Assembly: GCA_031288635.1 (NCBI GenBank)
Contig: JAITQZ010000104.1
Coordinates: forward strand, 1 to 10,129
From: Candidatus Peribacteria bacterium
GTDB taxonomy: Bacteria; Patescibacteria; JAEDAM01; Absconditabacterales; Absconditicoccaceae
DNA: 10,129 nt
Direction of reading: 5' to 3'
Shown one piece after another: positions 1 to 6,529 of this stretch. The translations under genes and the position numbers were made by a program. The notes beneath the pieces were generated by a model. That model ran no database searches. It was not told the origin of the DNA and saw only the letters and a list, made by a program, of their open reading frames with translations. Position 1 is the stretch's first letter. Each line of letters starts with the position of its first letter.

Positions 1-808
1 CTTGTTCGTCCTCAGTCAGCGTTTTTTTCTTCTCTTCCCAGATAGCCTTGGCAGTAGCAAAGGAATGGTTCCCATCTCCCATTGCAAACAGAAGAACTCC
101 CAAGTCTTTTCCGACTCCATATTTTGTTTGGAAAGTCTCAGCATCAGCCAGCTTTTTCAATCCGTTGATAACTTGTTGAATACTGGCTTCATCAGCGATA
201 TGGTAGCCTTTCACGTGTCCTCCATTCATCATCAGGTCAAAATCGTACAGCTGCTCAAACGCTGCTACACGTTCTGCCAAAGGCTCAATCACTTGTCTTT
301 CAGGGTCATCAATGAGCACCATAATATGTGGACTTTCCAAAGGAGCACCCTGTCTAATTTTAATTCTCGGGGGCAATCTCTCCAAAATCGTTCCTTCAGT
401 CGCTCTAATGAGGGTTTGAGAGCCTTTATGATAGTCATAGTGTTCCAAGTCCAATGCAATCATCAGTCCTTTCCTAGAGCGAGTACGGGAAGTCTGTCTG
501 TCGAGCAGAAGTAGTCCTGTTCCTTTGTTTTCCAAAATTCCTTGTTGTAAGTAGTCTTTCATCGTTTGTTGGATATTCGCAATTCTCTGGTCAGCGTTTT
601 CTTCCGCTAAATAGACTTCTGGGAAAATAAGATGAGCAGTAGAAGGCTGGTCTCCGATGTATTCAGCTACGTTTTGTCGATATTCTGGCTGAGAAGTGTA
701 TTGGTCGCAAGCAACAACAGCCCATTTATTTCGGTCGATAGGGGTTTTTGGGAGATAGATTTCAGGAAGCAATACTCCGAGTTCTGGATAATGGGTTTGC
801 ATTAGCAT
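1..808 (-). CDS. DUF1015-family protein (3' part beyond left edge)
   Basis: The N-terminal 269 residues of a protein I recognise as DUF1015 (a conserved bacterial family without firmly assigned chemistry, usually about 400 residues). The protein opens MLMQTHYPELGVLLPEIYLP and carries the family's signature near residues 242-256, MGDGNHSFATAKAIWE, the counterpart of the DGHH/DGNH motif, preceded by an MMNGGHVKGYHI segment. Two in-frame ATG codons lie six bases apart (808 and 802); I chose the outer one and neither has a Shine-Dalgarno sequence. The visible part contains no UGA codon, so it reads identically in either code. Upstream lies the 24-bp tandem duplication and then pheA on the same strand 86 bp away, with no terminator between, so co-transcription with pheA is possible. 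Family assignment is fairly firm; function is unknown. Confidence 0.8.
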   Translation of the reverse strand, partial: MLMQTHYPELGVLLPEIYLPKTPIDRNKWAVVACDQYTSQPEYRQNVAEYIGDQPSTAHLIFPEVYLAEENADQRIANIQQTMKDYLQQGILENKGTGLLLLDRQTSRTRSRKGLMIALDLEHYDYHKGSQTLIRATEGTILERLPPRIKIRQGAPLESPHIMVLIDDPERQVIEPLAERVAAFEQLYDFDLMMNGGHVKGYHIADEASIQQVINGLKKLADAETFQTKYGVGKDLGVLLFAMGDGNHSFATAKAIWEEKKKTLTEDEQ

Positions 809-840
809 ACAGAAAAAAAACTAAAAAGCTGATATAACCA

Positions 841-888
841 TAGAGTTTTATAGAAAGAATGCAATAGAGTTTTATAGAAAGAATGCAA
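841..888. repeat. Exact 24-bp tandem duplication, two copies
   Basis: Two perfect head-to-tail copies (841-864 and 865-888), each starting TAGAGTTTTATAGAAAG and ending AATGCAA. They fill most of the 86-bp gap between the pheA stop and the DUF1015 start. Read on the minus strand, each copy carries a TTGCAT box (the -35 sequence used elsewhere in this window) and a TATAAA box, but only 6 bp apart, so no canonical promoter is formed within a copy. The TATAAA of the DUF1015-proximal copy (847-852) lies 38 nt before the start codon, close to the spacing seen at other genes. Confidence 0.9.
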
Positions 889-894
889 GAGGTA

Positions 895-1707
895 TTAGTA
901 TTCCCCTAAGCGTTGAATGCTTCTCGTGAAAAAGGTCAGCTCATTCAAAGACTTCTGCACATTTTCGTCCGTTGAAGTCCCTGCAAATTCTAGTCGGAAC
1001 GTGTACATAAAAGGGTCTTGAAAACTCGGAAGACTCTCAATTTTCGTGAGATTTACATTGTTAGTGGCAAAAGCCCCGAGACATTTGTATAGACTAGCTG
1101 GAATATCGCGAGCCTGAAAAAGAAGGGTCATTTTGCCTTTTTTGTCGGGATACTTGAGGGTATTGTCTTTATGAGCTACTACAAAAAATCTGGTGGTATT
1201 CCCGTCTTGGTCTTGTATATTACGTGCCAGAATATGGAGGTTGTAAAGGTTTCCCGCTTGTTCTGAAGCAATGGCTGCTACTCACGCTTGAGCGTGGTCA
1301 GAGAGATATTTCGCAGCTCCAGCCGTATCGAAGTATTCTATCGCTTGCATATGATGTTGTGTGAGAAAATTATAACATTGGTTCAACGCTTGAGGATGAG
1401 AAAAAACCGTATGAACATCTTCAATATGACGTTCTTTTGAGAGCAAGACGTGATTAATGGCGGTATGCACTTCACCAATGATTTGATAGTCATAACGCAG
1501 AAAGTTATAGAGATTATCGTGAATACTTCCTGCTCTAGAGTTCTCAATCGGAAGCACTGCCAGTGTATCCTGATTGATACTTTTTCGTACCTCAGTAAAA
1601 GTAGAAAAATTGAGGATATTTTCTTTGGGGATATGGAGTTGCTTTGCGACAACTATTGCTGTGTTATGGCTATAAGCTCCAGGAATTCATTGGTAAGCGA
1701 GATACAT
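895..1707 (-). CDS. pheA: Prephenate dehydratase with ACT domain
   Basis: Converts prephenate to phenylpyruvate in phenylalanine synthesis (family knowledge). The 270-residue protein has the usual monofunctional length. It starts MYLAYQGIPGAYS, the standard N-terminus, where Gly7 is encoded by TGA (1687-1689). The substrate-site segment VLPIENSRAGS is at 51-61. A second TGA (1282-1284) encodes Gly142 in AQAGVAAIASEQAGNLY. The catalytic Thr-Arg-Phe motif is at 172-174 (GNTTRFF). The C-terminal ACT regulatory domain runs from about 193, with the phenylalanine-sensing ESRP motif present as ESLP (224-227). There is no chorismate mutase domain. Start 1707 is fixed by the family N-terminus; no Shine-Dalgarno sequence. 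A weak promoter is proposed at 1741-1769. No other aromatic amino-acid gene is in the window. Under the standard code the gene would appear as two or three fragments, so it should not be called a pseudogene. Confidence 0.93.
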
Positions 1708-1740
1708 TGAGAGGGAGGAGGAAAGATAAAAGAGGAAAGA

Positions 1741-1769
1741 AAGATAAAAGATTGAAACGAGAATAACAA
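1741..1769 (-). promoter_or_regulatory. Putative pheA promoter
   Basis: On the minus strand TTGTTA (1764-1769), a 17-bp spacer and TATCTT (1741-1746). The -10 box ends 33 nt before the pheA start, the same distance as at better promoters in this window. The boxes are weak matches and overlap a purine-rich direct repeat (GAAAGATAAAAG at 1721-1732 and 1739-1750). Confidence 0.3.
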
Positions 1770-1823
1770 TACCTATTCGGAGACCGTTTTCTAGTTAAAA
1801 TGTAAAAGATGAATTTTTTCCTA

Positions 1824-1852
1824 TTGCATTTGCTACCGTATTTCACTATAAA
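1824..1852 (+). promoter_or_regulatory. ackA-korB promoter
   Basis: TTGCAT (1824-1829), a 17-bp spacer and TATAAA (1847-1852), a good sigma70-type match. The -10 box ends 34 nt before the ackA ATG. It lies in the 179-bp divergent region shared with pheA and should drive ackA and the following gene. Confidence 0.6.
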
Positions 1853-1886
1853 ATCTTTAATCTTTAGCCATTAACTATTATCAATA

Positions 1887-3083
1887 ATGCACATTCTCGT
1901 ACTCAACGCTGGGAGCTCTTCCTTCAAATACCAACTCTTTGACCGAGACCAACACACCATTCTTGCCAGAGGAAATGTAGAAAAAATCTGAATGGATGGC
2001 TCTTTCATCAAACACAAAGACCGCAATGAAACAAAATCAGAGTTCTCTGGAAATCTGGCAAATCACCGTGAAGCCTTAAAAAAAGTCCTTGATATTCTCG
2101 TCAGTCCAGAACACGGTTCTTTAACCAGCTTAGACGAGATTAATGCAGTAGGACATAGAATGGTTCACGGAGGAGAAATGTTTCAGCACTCTGTCGTAGT
2201 GGATGCAGAAGTGTTGGCAACCTTGAAATCTCTTATCCCCCTTGCTCCTCTCCATAATCCAGCCAACATTATGGGAATTGAAGCAGTACAAGAAATCTTG
2301 CCTGAGGTACCAAATGTAGTAGCTTTTGATACGGCATTTTTCCAAACCATGACACCAGAACACTATTTATATGCACTTCCTCGTGCATATTACGACAAGT
2401 ATAAAATCAGAAAATACGGATTTCACGGTACTTCTCACAACTACATTTCTCATAGAGCGTGTGAAATCCTTGGGAAAGACTATGCTTCCACCAAGATTAT
2501 CACGTGCCACGTAGGAAATGGAGCCTCTCTAGCAGCTATTAAAGACGGGAAAGCTTTTGATACCACGCTCGGTTTTACTCCTCTAGAAGGGCTCATAATG
2601 GGGACGAGGTGCGGAGATATCGACCCAGCGATTATCCCTTTCTTGATGAAAAATGAAGGACTTTCAGCAGACGAGATAGATACGGTACTCAATAAAAAAA
2701 GCTGAGTTCTCTGACTGTACAATGGAACTTCGAGCGATATGAGAGATATTGAAATAGGATTTAACGAAGGAAAGGAATTGGAAACTCAGATTTTGCATAT
2801 CTATGTAAATAGAATTTTGAAATATATTGGTGCGTATACTGCTTTGATGAATGGCGTGGATGTCATCGTGATGGCAGCCGGAGTGTTAGAAAGGTCTCCC
2901 ATTATCAGAAAGCTGATTGTTTCCCAGCTTGGACGACTCGGAGTAGGGTTGGATGAGGCAAACAATGACTTTAGAGAGGAAGAAAGAATCATCTCTACGC
3001 CAGAAAGCCAGACCACGGTAATCGTGGTACCTACTGATGAAGAATATATGATTGCAAAAGATACATACGCATTAGTAAAGTAA
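1887..3083 (+). CDS. ackA: Acetate kinase
   Basis: Catalyses acetyl phosphate + ADP to acetate + ATP, a substrate-level phosphorylation step. The 398 residues match the usual length of about 400. Active-site residues fall at the numbering known from the Methanosarcina thermophila enzyme: Asn7 (LNAGSSSF), Arg91 (GHRMVHGGE), His123, Asp148 (FDTAFF), His180 ([10 protein letters not shown]) and Arg241 (GTRCGDID), with PTDEE near 385 for the terminal Glu. Three TGA codons are read as Gly: 35 (VEKIGMDGS), 273 and 276 ([17 protein letters not shown]), all usual Gly positions or loops. Without recoding the gene would look like three pieces. The conserved GGIGEN phosphate loop is altered to AGVLER at 331-336. 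The start has no Shine-Dalgarno sequence; the promoter is at 1824-1852. The next gene follows 29 bp after the stop, so the two probably form an operon. Confidence 0.96.
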
Positions 3084-3112
3084 GTCTGCTTTATTTCTTT
3101 TTTCCTAATAAA

Positions 3113-3715
3113 ATGAGAACAAACCTAACCAAATTTCAACGATGTCCGTGATGTGGGAACTACCTTATTCATTTAGCTATCAAACAAGCGGTCGCTCAGC
3201 TTAGTATTCCAAAGCATAAATTGGTGGTGGTGACGGGGGTTGGCTGCAATTCCAAAATGAGTCAGTACCTCGATGGATATGGAGCAGAGACCTTGCATGG
3301 GAGACCAATCCCTTTTGCTATAGGTGTAAAATTAGCTAATCCAGAACTTACCGTAATTAGTATGGAAGGGGACTGAGGAAGTTATGGAATTGGGTTGGGA
3401 CATCTCCTGCACGCAGCGAGAAGAAATACCCCGCTGTTGCATATCACTTGTGATAATGAAAATTACGCTTTAACAACAGGGCAAGCGTCTCCTACGACTC
3501 CTACCCAAGCGAAGACAAAGTCTACTCCTAAGGGCAATCATATTCCGCCTTTTCATCCGATACATTTGGTAGAAAGTGCGGGAGGACAATTTGTTCGTCT
3601 GCTCAAAGACAGTGATATAAAAAATCTGGCAGCTACCATTGCAGTAGCACTCCAATTTGATGGATTTTCTCATATCAATGTGCAACAAGCTTGTCCGAGC
3701 TGGAAAAGGTGGTAG
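3113..3715 (+). CDS. 2-oxoacid:ferredoxin oxidoreductase beta subunit, C-terminally short
   Basis: The thiamine-diphosphate-binding beta subunit (KorB/OorB/VorB type) of enzymes that oxidatively decarboxylate a 2-oxoacid to acyl-CoA and reduce ferredoxin. Visible motifs: CPGCG (11-15), TGVGCNS (41-47), LHGRPIPFAIGVKLANP (61-77), the ThDP motif GDG (86-88) paired with CDNENY (113-118), then LTTGQASPTTPTQAKT (120-135). Gly13 and Gly88 are TGA codons (3149-3151, 3374-3376). Cys11, Cys14, Cys45 and Cys194 match the four cluster ligands known from the Sulfolobus enzyme. The protein is 200 residues, whereas relatives have about 270-300: it stops six residues after Cys194 (ACPSWKRW), where the RhuM remnant begins on the other strand. 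No alpha subunit is adjacent. Substrate specificity cannot be read from sequence. It may be a functional short form or a decaying gene. Confidence 0.85.
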
Positions 3716-3744
3716 AGATTCCAATAGAAAGTATCGTGTCAGGG

Positions 3745-4008
3745 TTATAAATTTTTTTTATAGGTCTTACCGTCACTCGCAGTATGTTCCAAAATGGAAC
3801 ATATTGAATATTCATCTAATTCACCAATAGCGAAAGTATTCACTAAATGTTTGGTAATAGCAGGACGTTTTGTCCCAAATAATTCAGCTATCTGGTCTTG
3901 TCAAAGCCATACCGTATCTTTATTCACTCATACTTCCAATTTTAGGGAAGGATTGAGTTGAAAAAGCATAATTGCTCATTGTCCTTTGAGTATTCACAGA
4001 GTTGCCAT
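3745..4008 (-). pseudogene. RhuM-family (Virulence_RhuM) N-terminal remnant
   Basis: An 87-codon frame that in code 25 contains KDTVWLGQDQIAELFG, then TKRPAITKHLVNTF and IGELDEY, ending HTASDGKTYKK. This order is typical of the N-terminal domain of RhuM-family proteins (VWLTQxQMAELFGTT, IxxHIKNIFxxGELDE, TASDGKxY), which are often mobile or found near restriction-modification genes. Family members are about 300 residues or more, so most of the protein is missing. An A8 tract (minus-strand view of 3752-3759) throws the frame to a UAA. One base fewer would continue IYNPDTILSIGIS, like the family's YNLDxIIxVGYR, after which resemblance ends inside the antisense of the preceding gene. Four TGA codons (residues 5, 11, 27, 36) are read as Gly; position 36 is normally Thr in this family, which suggests decay. 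I assumed the ATG at 4008. Confidence 0.65.
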
Positions 4009-4039
4009 TATCAAATATTTGAACTAAAAGACTTCTTTG

Positions 4040-4067
4040 TGTAGAGCCTTTTTTGGCATAAATGCAA
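4040..4067 (-). promoter_or_regulatory. Putative promoter of RhuM remnant
   Basis: On the minus strand TTGCAT (4062-4067), a 16-bp spacer and TCTACA (4040-4045), ending 31 nt before the ATG at 4008. The -35 box matches those of ackA and the SLH-type gene; the -10 is imperfect. The rest of the 148-bp gap to the next gene (4009-4156) is AT-rich and I see no convincing gene in it. Confidence 0.35.
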
Positions 4068-4156
4068 ATCTCTTGTCAAAGAAATCAAAATACGGTATAG
4101 AGATAAGTTTACATCCTCTCCACAAAATATCATATATATATTAAATGAATGTGTTA

Positions 4157-4585
4157 TTAATACGGGATTTTCTCCTTGATAAAGGTTTGTCGAGATTGTT
4201 GAGGAGTCATTTGAATTTTTTCTTCCTTTTCTACTTCTCTACGGTCTGGAATATGGGAAAAAGATGCGGTCGTAGTTGCTACCTCTGTTCCTGTTCAGCT
4301 TTTGAAGCTAATGATATGTTCCCCTCGGAAAATAGCGTTATTATCGTGAGCAAGAAAAAAATGTCCATAATCAGATGCGAGGTATTTTGCCTGGAAATTC
4401 TGAGCGTATTCCATTGCGGTTTGGACGGACTTGGTTTTTCTTTTTACAGAGTCCGTTGTATCAATGATGGTCTGATAATTGATGATGGTTCTAATCATTA
4501 AAATCATCGCTAAAAACAAAATCCCTGCGAGTCCTCGCTTGATGAGAGAACTATATTGGTTAATCAGATGTTTAAGCGGTAGCAT
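4157..4585 (-). CDS. Small membrane protein, FtsB/DivIC-like topology
   Basis: A 142-residue protein with a short basic cytoplasmic start, one hydrophobic segment at about 18-37 (GLAGILFLAMILMI), and a polar helix at about 40-66 that could form a coiled coil. A compact motif follows, ASDYGHFFLAHDNNAIFRGE with HIISF after it, and then a Thr/charged tail. A membrane anchor plus coiled coil plus an RGE-type ending resembles septum-formation initiators of the FtsB/DivIC group, which link FtsL and FtsQ in the divisome. This is a resemblance in layout, not a firm family match. Gly97 is a TGA codon (4295-4297); without recoding the tail from 97 would be lost. It lies 130 bp downstream of ruvA on the same strand. 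A TATAAG box (4618-4623) sits 32 nt before the start without a clear -35 partner. Confidence 0.5.
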
Positions 4586-4715
4586 TTGAAAGAGATATGA
4601 ATAAAATGAATATTCCCCTTATACCAAGATTCTTCGTCGTTTATAGCCTGGTTCGTTGAAATAACGTATCGTTCTCCTCTGAGTGACGAAATAACAAACA
4701 GCACAACAACAGACT

Positions 4716-5267
4716 CTACAACTTAGAGATGGCTCGTTTGATGACTTCACTCATATTTTCTTTGGTAATCGTTCCTTCGTAGGTAGTTAATACTTTTTTT
4801 ACTGCTTCAGCTTCATAGCCAAAGTTTTTGAGGGATTTTATGATACTTTTCAAAAATTTTTGTTCACCCTCTACGGCGGAAAGCTGTTTCAAATCAATGG
4901 TTCCTTTGAGTTCTAGCAGGATTTTTTTTGCTGATTTAGGTCAAATGCCGGGAATTGCTTGAAAGAATTTTACATCCATTGCTTGCAAGGCCTTTTTTAG
5001 TTCGCTTTCTCCGTATTGGGCAATGGTAAAGGCGGTTTTAGTTCAGATTCCTGAAATTTTTAGGAGAGCTTCAAAAAGCTGTTTTTGTTCTGCGGTATCA
5101 AATGCAAAATAGAGAATCGTCTTTTTCTTTTCGTCCAAATAGGGATAGAGAAAGAAATCACCGCTTTTCTGACTCCCTGCATAGCTAATCTGGATACCCA
5201 TAAGGTCATTTCTCAATAAGAGCATACCAGCGTGTTGTTCAAACGTACCGTGAAAGAAATGAAACAT
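4716..5267 (-). CDS. ruvA: Holliday junction branch migration protein RuvA
   Basis: RuvA binds four-way DNA junctions as a tetramer and loads the RuvB motor during recombinational repair. The 183-residue protein is slightly shorter than usual (about 190-205). Domain I opens MFHFFHGTFEQHAGMLLLRN and ends near AEQKQLFEALLKISG. The two helix-hairpin-helix motifs follow: SGIGTKTAF (Gly75 is TGA, 5043-5045) and PGIGPKSAKKILLELKG (Gly109 is TGA, 4941-4943). Both recoded positions are invariant DNA-contacting hairpin glycines, which makes this gene one of the best proofs of UGA-Gly here. The C-terminal domain III (FLKSIIKSLKNFGYEAEAVK) ends in UAG. No ruvB or ruvC is adjacent. The start has no Shine-Dalgarno sequence and a weak promoter is proposed upstream. 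Confidence 0.92.
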
Positions 5268-5315
5268 TTTTAGGTCAAAGAGTGGAGATAAAAAAAGAAA
5301 GCTACACCGTCATTA

Positions 5316-5343
5316 ACTGTACAGATTCTCCTAAACTTTACAA
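5316..5343 (-). promoter_or_regulatory. Putative ruvA promoter
   Basis: On the minus strand TTGTAA (5338-5343), a 16-bp spacer and TACAGT (5316-5321), ending 48 nt before the ruvA start. The boxes are moderate matches; the region is divergent from the tRNA-Thr promoter. Confidence 0.3.
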
Positions 5344-5358
5344 GCATAAAAATTGAGG

Positions 5359-5386
5359 TTGAAAATGAAAAGCATTTTGTTATGAT
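5359..5386 (+). promoter_or_regulatory. tRNA-Thr promoter
   Basis: TTGAAA (5359-5364), a 16-bp spacer and TATGAT (5381-5386). The -10 box ends 17 nt before the first base of the mature tRNA, predicting a short leader of about ten bases. Confidence 0.55.
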
Positions 5387-5403
5387 ACCGTTATTCAAAA
5401 TAT

Positions 5404-5476
5404 GCCAACTTAGCTCAGCCGGTAGAGCATCTCACTCGTAACGAGAAGGTCGTGGGTTCGATTCCCACAGTTGGCT
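5404..5476 (+). tRNA. tRNA-Thr (anticodon CGU)
   Basis: A 73-nt cloverleaf. The acceptor stem pairs GCCAACT with AGTTGGC; the D arm is GCTC-AGCCGGTA-GAGC; the T arm is GTGGG-TTCGATT-CCCAC; the discriminator is T. The anticodon loop CTCGTAA places CGT at 34-36, which reads ACG (Thr). The anticodon stem has four good pairs plus an A31-C39 mismatch next to the loop. CCA is not encoded. The last two bases overlap the stop codon of the convergent holA. Confidence 0.93.
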
Positions 5477-6452
5477 AAGATAAAATCAATTCCTTTACAC
5501 GAAGTCGAAAATATTCTGCAGGTACTATCCCTTGTTTAATCTCGTAGTCTAGTTCTACGAGTTTTTTGAAAAAATGTTTAATAAAAGCTGAATGCTCTTG
5601 CAAAATATCAATTTGTTTCAGTAAACTACTTGCAACAAAGGGAGCTAACTTTCCTTCACTCATCAACACTTTACTTTCACGGACACCGTGTTCATATAAA
5701 TCCAATGTCAAAAGGTAATTCCTCAATCCTCGAAACAGCATTCCACTGGTTTGGTTCCAGTCAGTACCGTCATTTTGTATAGTATCCAGCAGAGAACAAG
5801 CTTGCTGAGGATGCGAAAAAAGGTAATCAAAAAATTTGAAACTATTGGCTTCTACTCTACTAAAAACCACATCTTCTACTACGTAAGCAGAAAGTAGCTC
5901 ATTGGGATGAGCCGTTTGTCGGTAGCAGAGTTTTTCGATTTCACTGACGAGGCGAAATTGATTACTCCCTACTCTAGTGAGTAAGGTAGTAATGGCGTTA
6001 TCATCCAGCTTTAAACCTTCTGCTTGCTGTTTGATAAAGGTTTTAAGCCCTGCAGCATTGTGGAGTCAGAATTCTTTGACTTGTCCTTCTTTACTTATTC
6101 GTTTGTAAAAGCGTCCTCTTTTATCCGGTTTGTACGAAACACAGATGAGGATAGTATCATCAGCGATTACAGTAGCCATTATCTCTTCACTCAACTTTTC
6201 AAATTGGTCTGCTTTCAGTTTGTTGGTTTGTTCCGTATCAAGTGGCAGCCCAAAGAGGATGACCAACTTCTTGGTAATGAAAAGTCCGCCTCCATAGAGA
6301 TTTTGTTTGATAGCTCAGGAATCTCGATTTTCTCCATTGTAGCTAAAAACGCTTTCTGCTCCAAATTTCTGGATAAAGTTTTCTTTTCGTCTGGTGAGTT
6401 CCTGCCGAAGTTCGTAATGGTTCTCTCCGGTAAAGAGGTAGGGAGTCTGCAT
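5475..6452 (-). CDS. holA: DNA polymerase III subunit delta
   Basis: The delta subunit of the clamp loader, which opens the beta sliding clamp ring. It has 325 residues (typical 330-345). The N-terminal AAA-like domain begins MQTPYLFTGENHYELRQEL; next come GLFITKKLVILFGLPL (about 54-69), the GRFYKRISKEG segment before residue 129, and a conserved middle block around VGSNQFRLVSEIEKL. The C-terminal collar domain (about 195-325) contains FKFFDYLF and LFRGLRNYLLTL. Gly46 and Gly129 are TGA codons (6315-6317, 6066-6068); reading them as stops would split the gene in three. It ends in UAG, sharing two bases with the convergent tRNA-Thr. The start at 6452 is supported by the family N-terminus and lies just after the metallopeptidase terminator. 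The family call rests on overall pattern, not on one diagnostic motif. Confidence 0.85.
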
Positions 6453-6469
6453 ATAAAGTCTTTTAGGAT

Positions 6470-6508
6470 AAAAAAACAGCTTTTTCTCAAGATACGAAAA
6501 GGCTGTTT
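6470..6508 (-). terminator. Rho-independent terminator of the metallopeptidase gene
   Basis: On the minus strand, the arm AAACAGCCTTTT (6497-6508) pairs with AAAAAGCTGTTT across an 11-nt loop, followed by a run of seven T (6470-6476). It lies 22 nt after the UAA of the 6530-7681 gene and just upstream of holA. Confidence 0.75.
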
Positions 6509-6516
6509 ATTTTCAA
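6489..6516 (-). promoter_or_regulatory. Putative holA promoter, overlapping the terminator
   Basis: On the minus strand TTGAAA (6511-6516), a 16-bp spacer and TATCTT (6489-6494), ending 36 nt before the holA start, as at other genes here. The -10 box sits in the terminator loop, so read-through stop and re-initiation would share the same 50 bases. Confidence 0.4.
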
Positions 6517-6529
6517 GGGAGGAATTTTA

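Noticed and set aside
2..514. Plus-strand open frame of 170 codons
   Set aside because: It lies antisense to the DUF1015 gene, whose conserved motifs are clear on the minus strand; the plus-strand product shows no recognisable motif.
1887..3083. ackA as a frameshifted or broken pseudogene (interrupted by TGA three times)
   Set aside because: The frame never shifts, each TGA sits where Gly is expected, and all catalytic residues are intact; the same pattern recurs in other genes.
3700..3748. Programmed frameshift extending the oxidoreductase beta subunit by VVEIPIESIVSGL
   Set aside because: The shifted frame looked plausible, but these bases are the antisense of the RhuM-like YNPDTILSIGIS segment, so the tail is better explained by the junction.
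4009..4156. Short minus-strand frames of about 40 codons upstream of the RhuM remnant
   Set aside because: Two overlapping frames are open in code 25, but the start codons are poor and neither has recognisable similarity; the region is AT-rich intergenic DNA.
4145..4501. Plus-strand open frame of 118 codons
   Set aside because: Antisense to the small membrane-protein gene, which has a coherent anchor and helix pattern on the minus strand.
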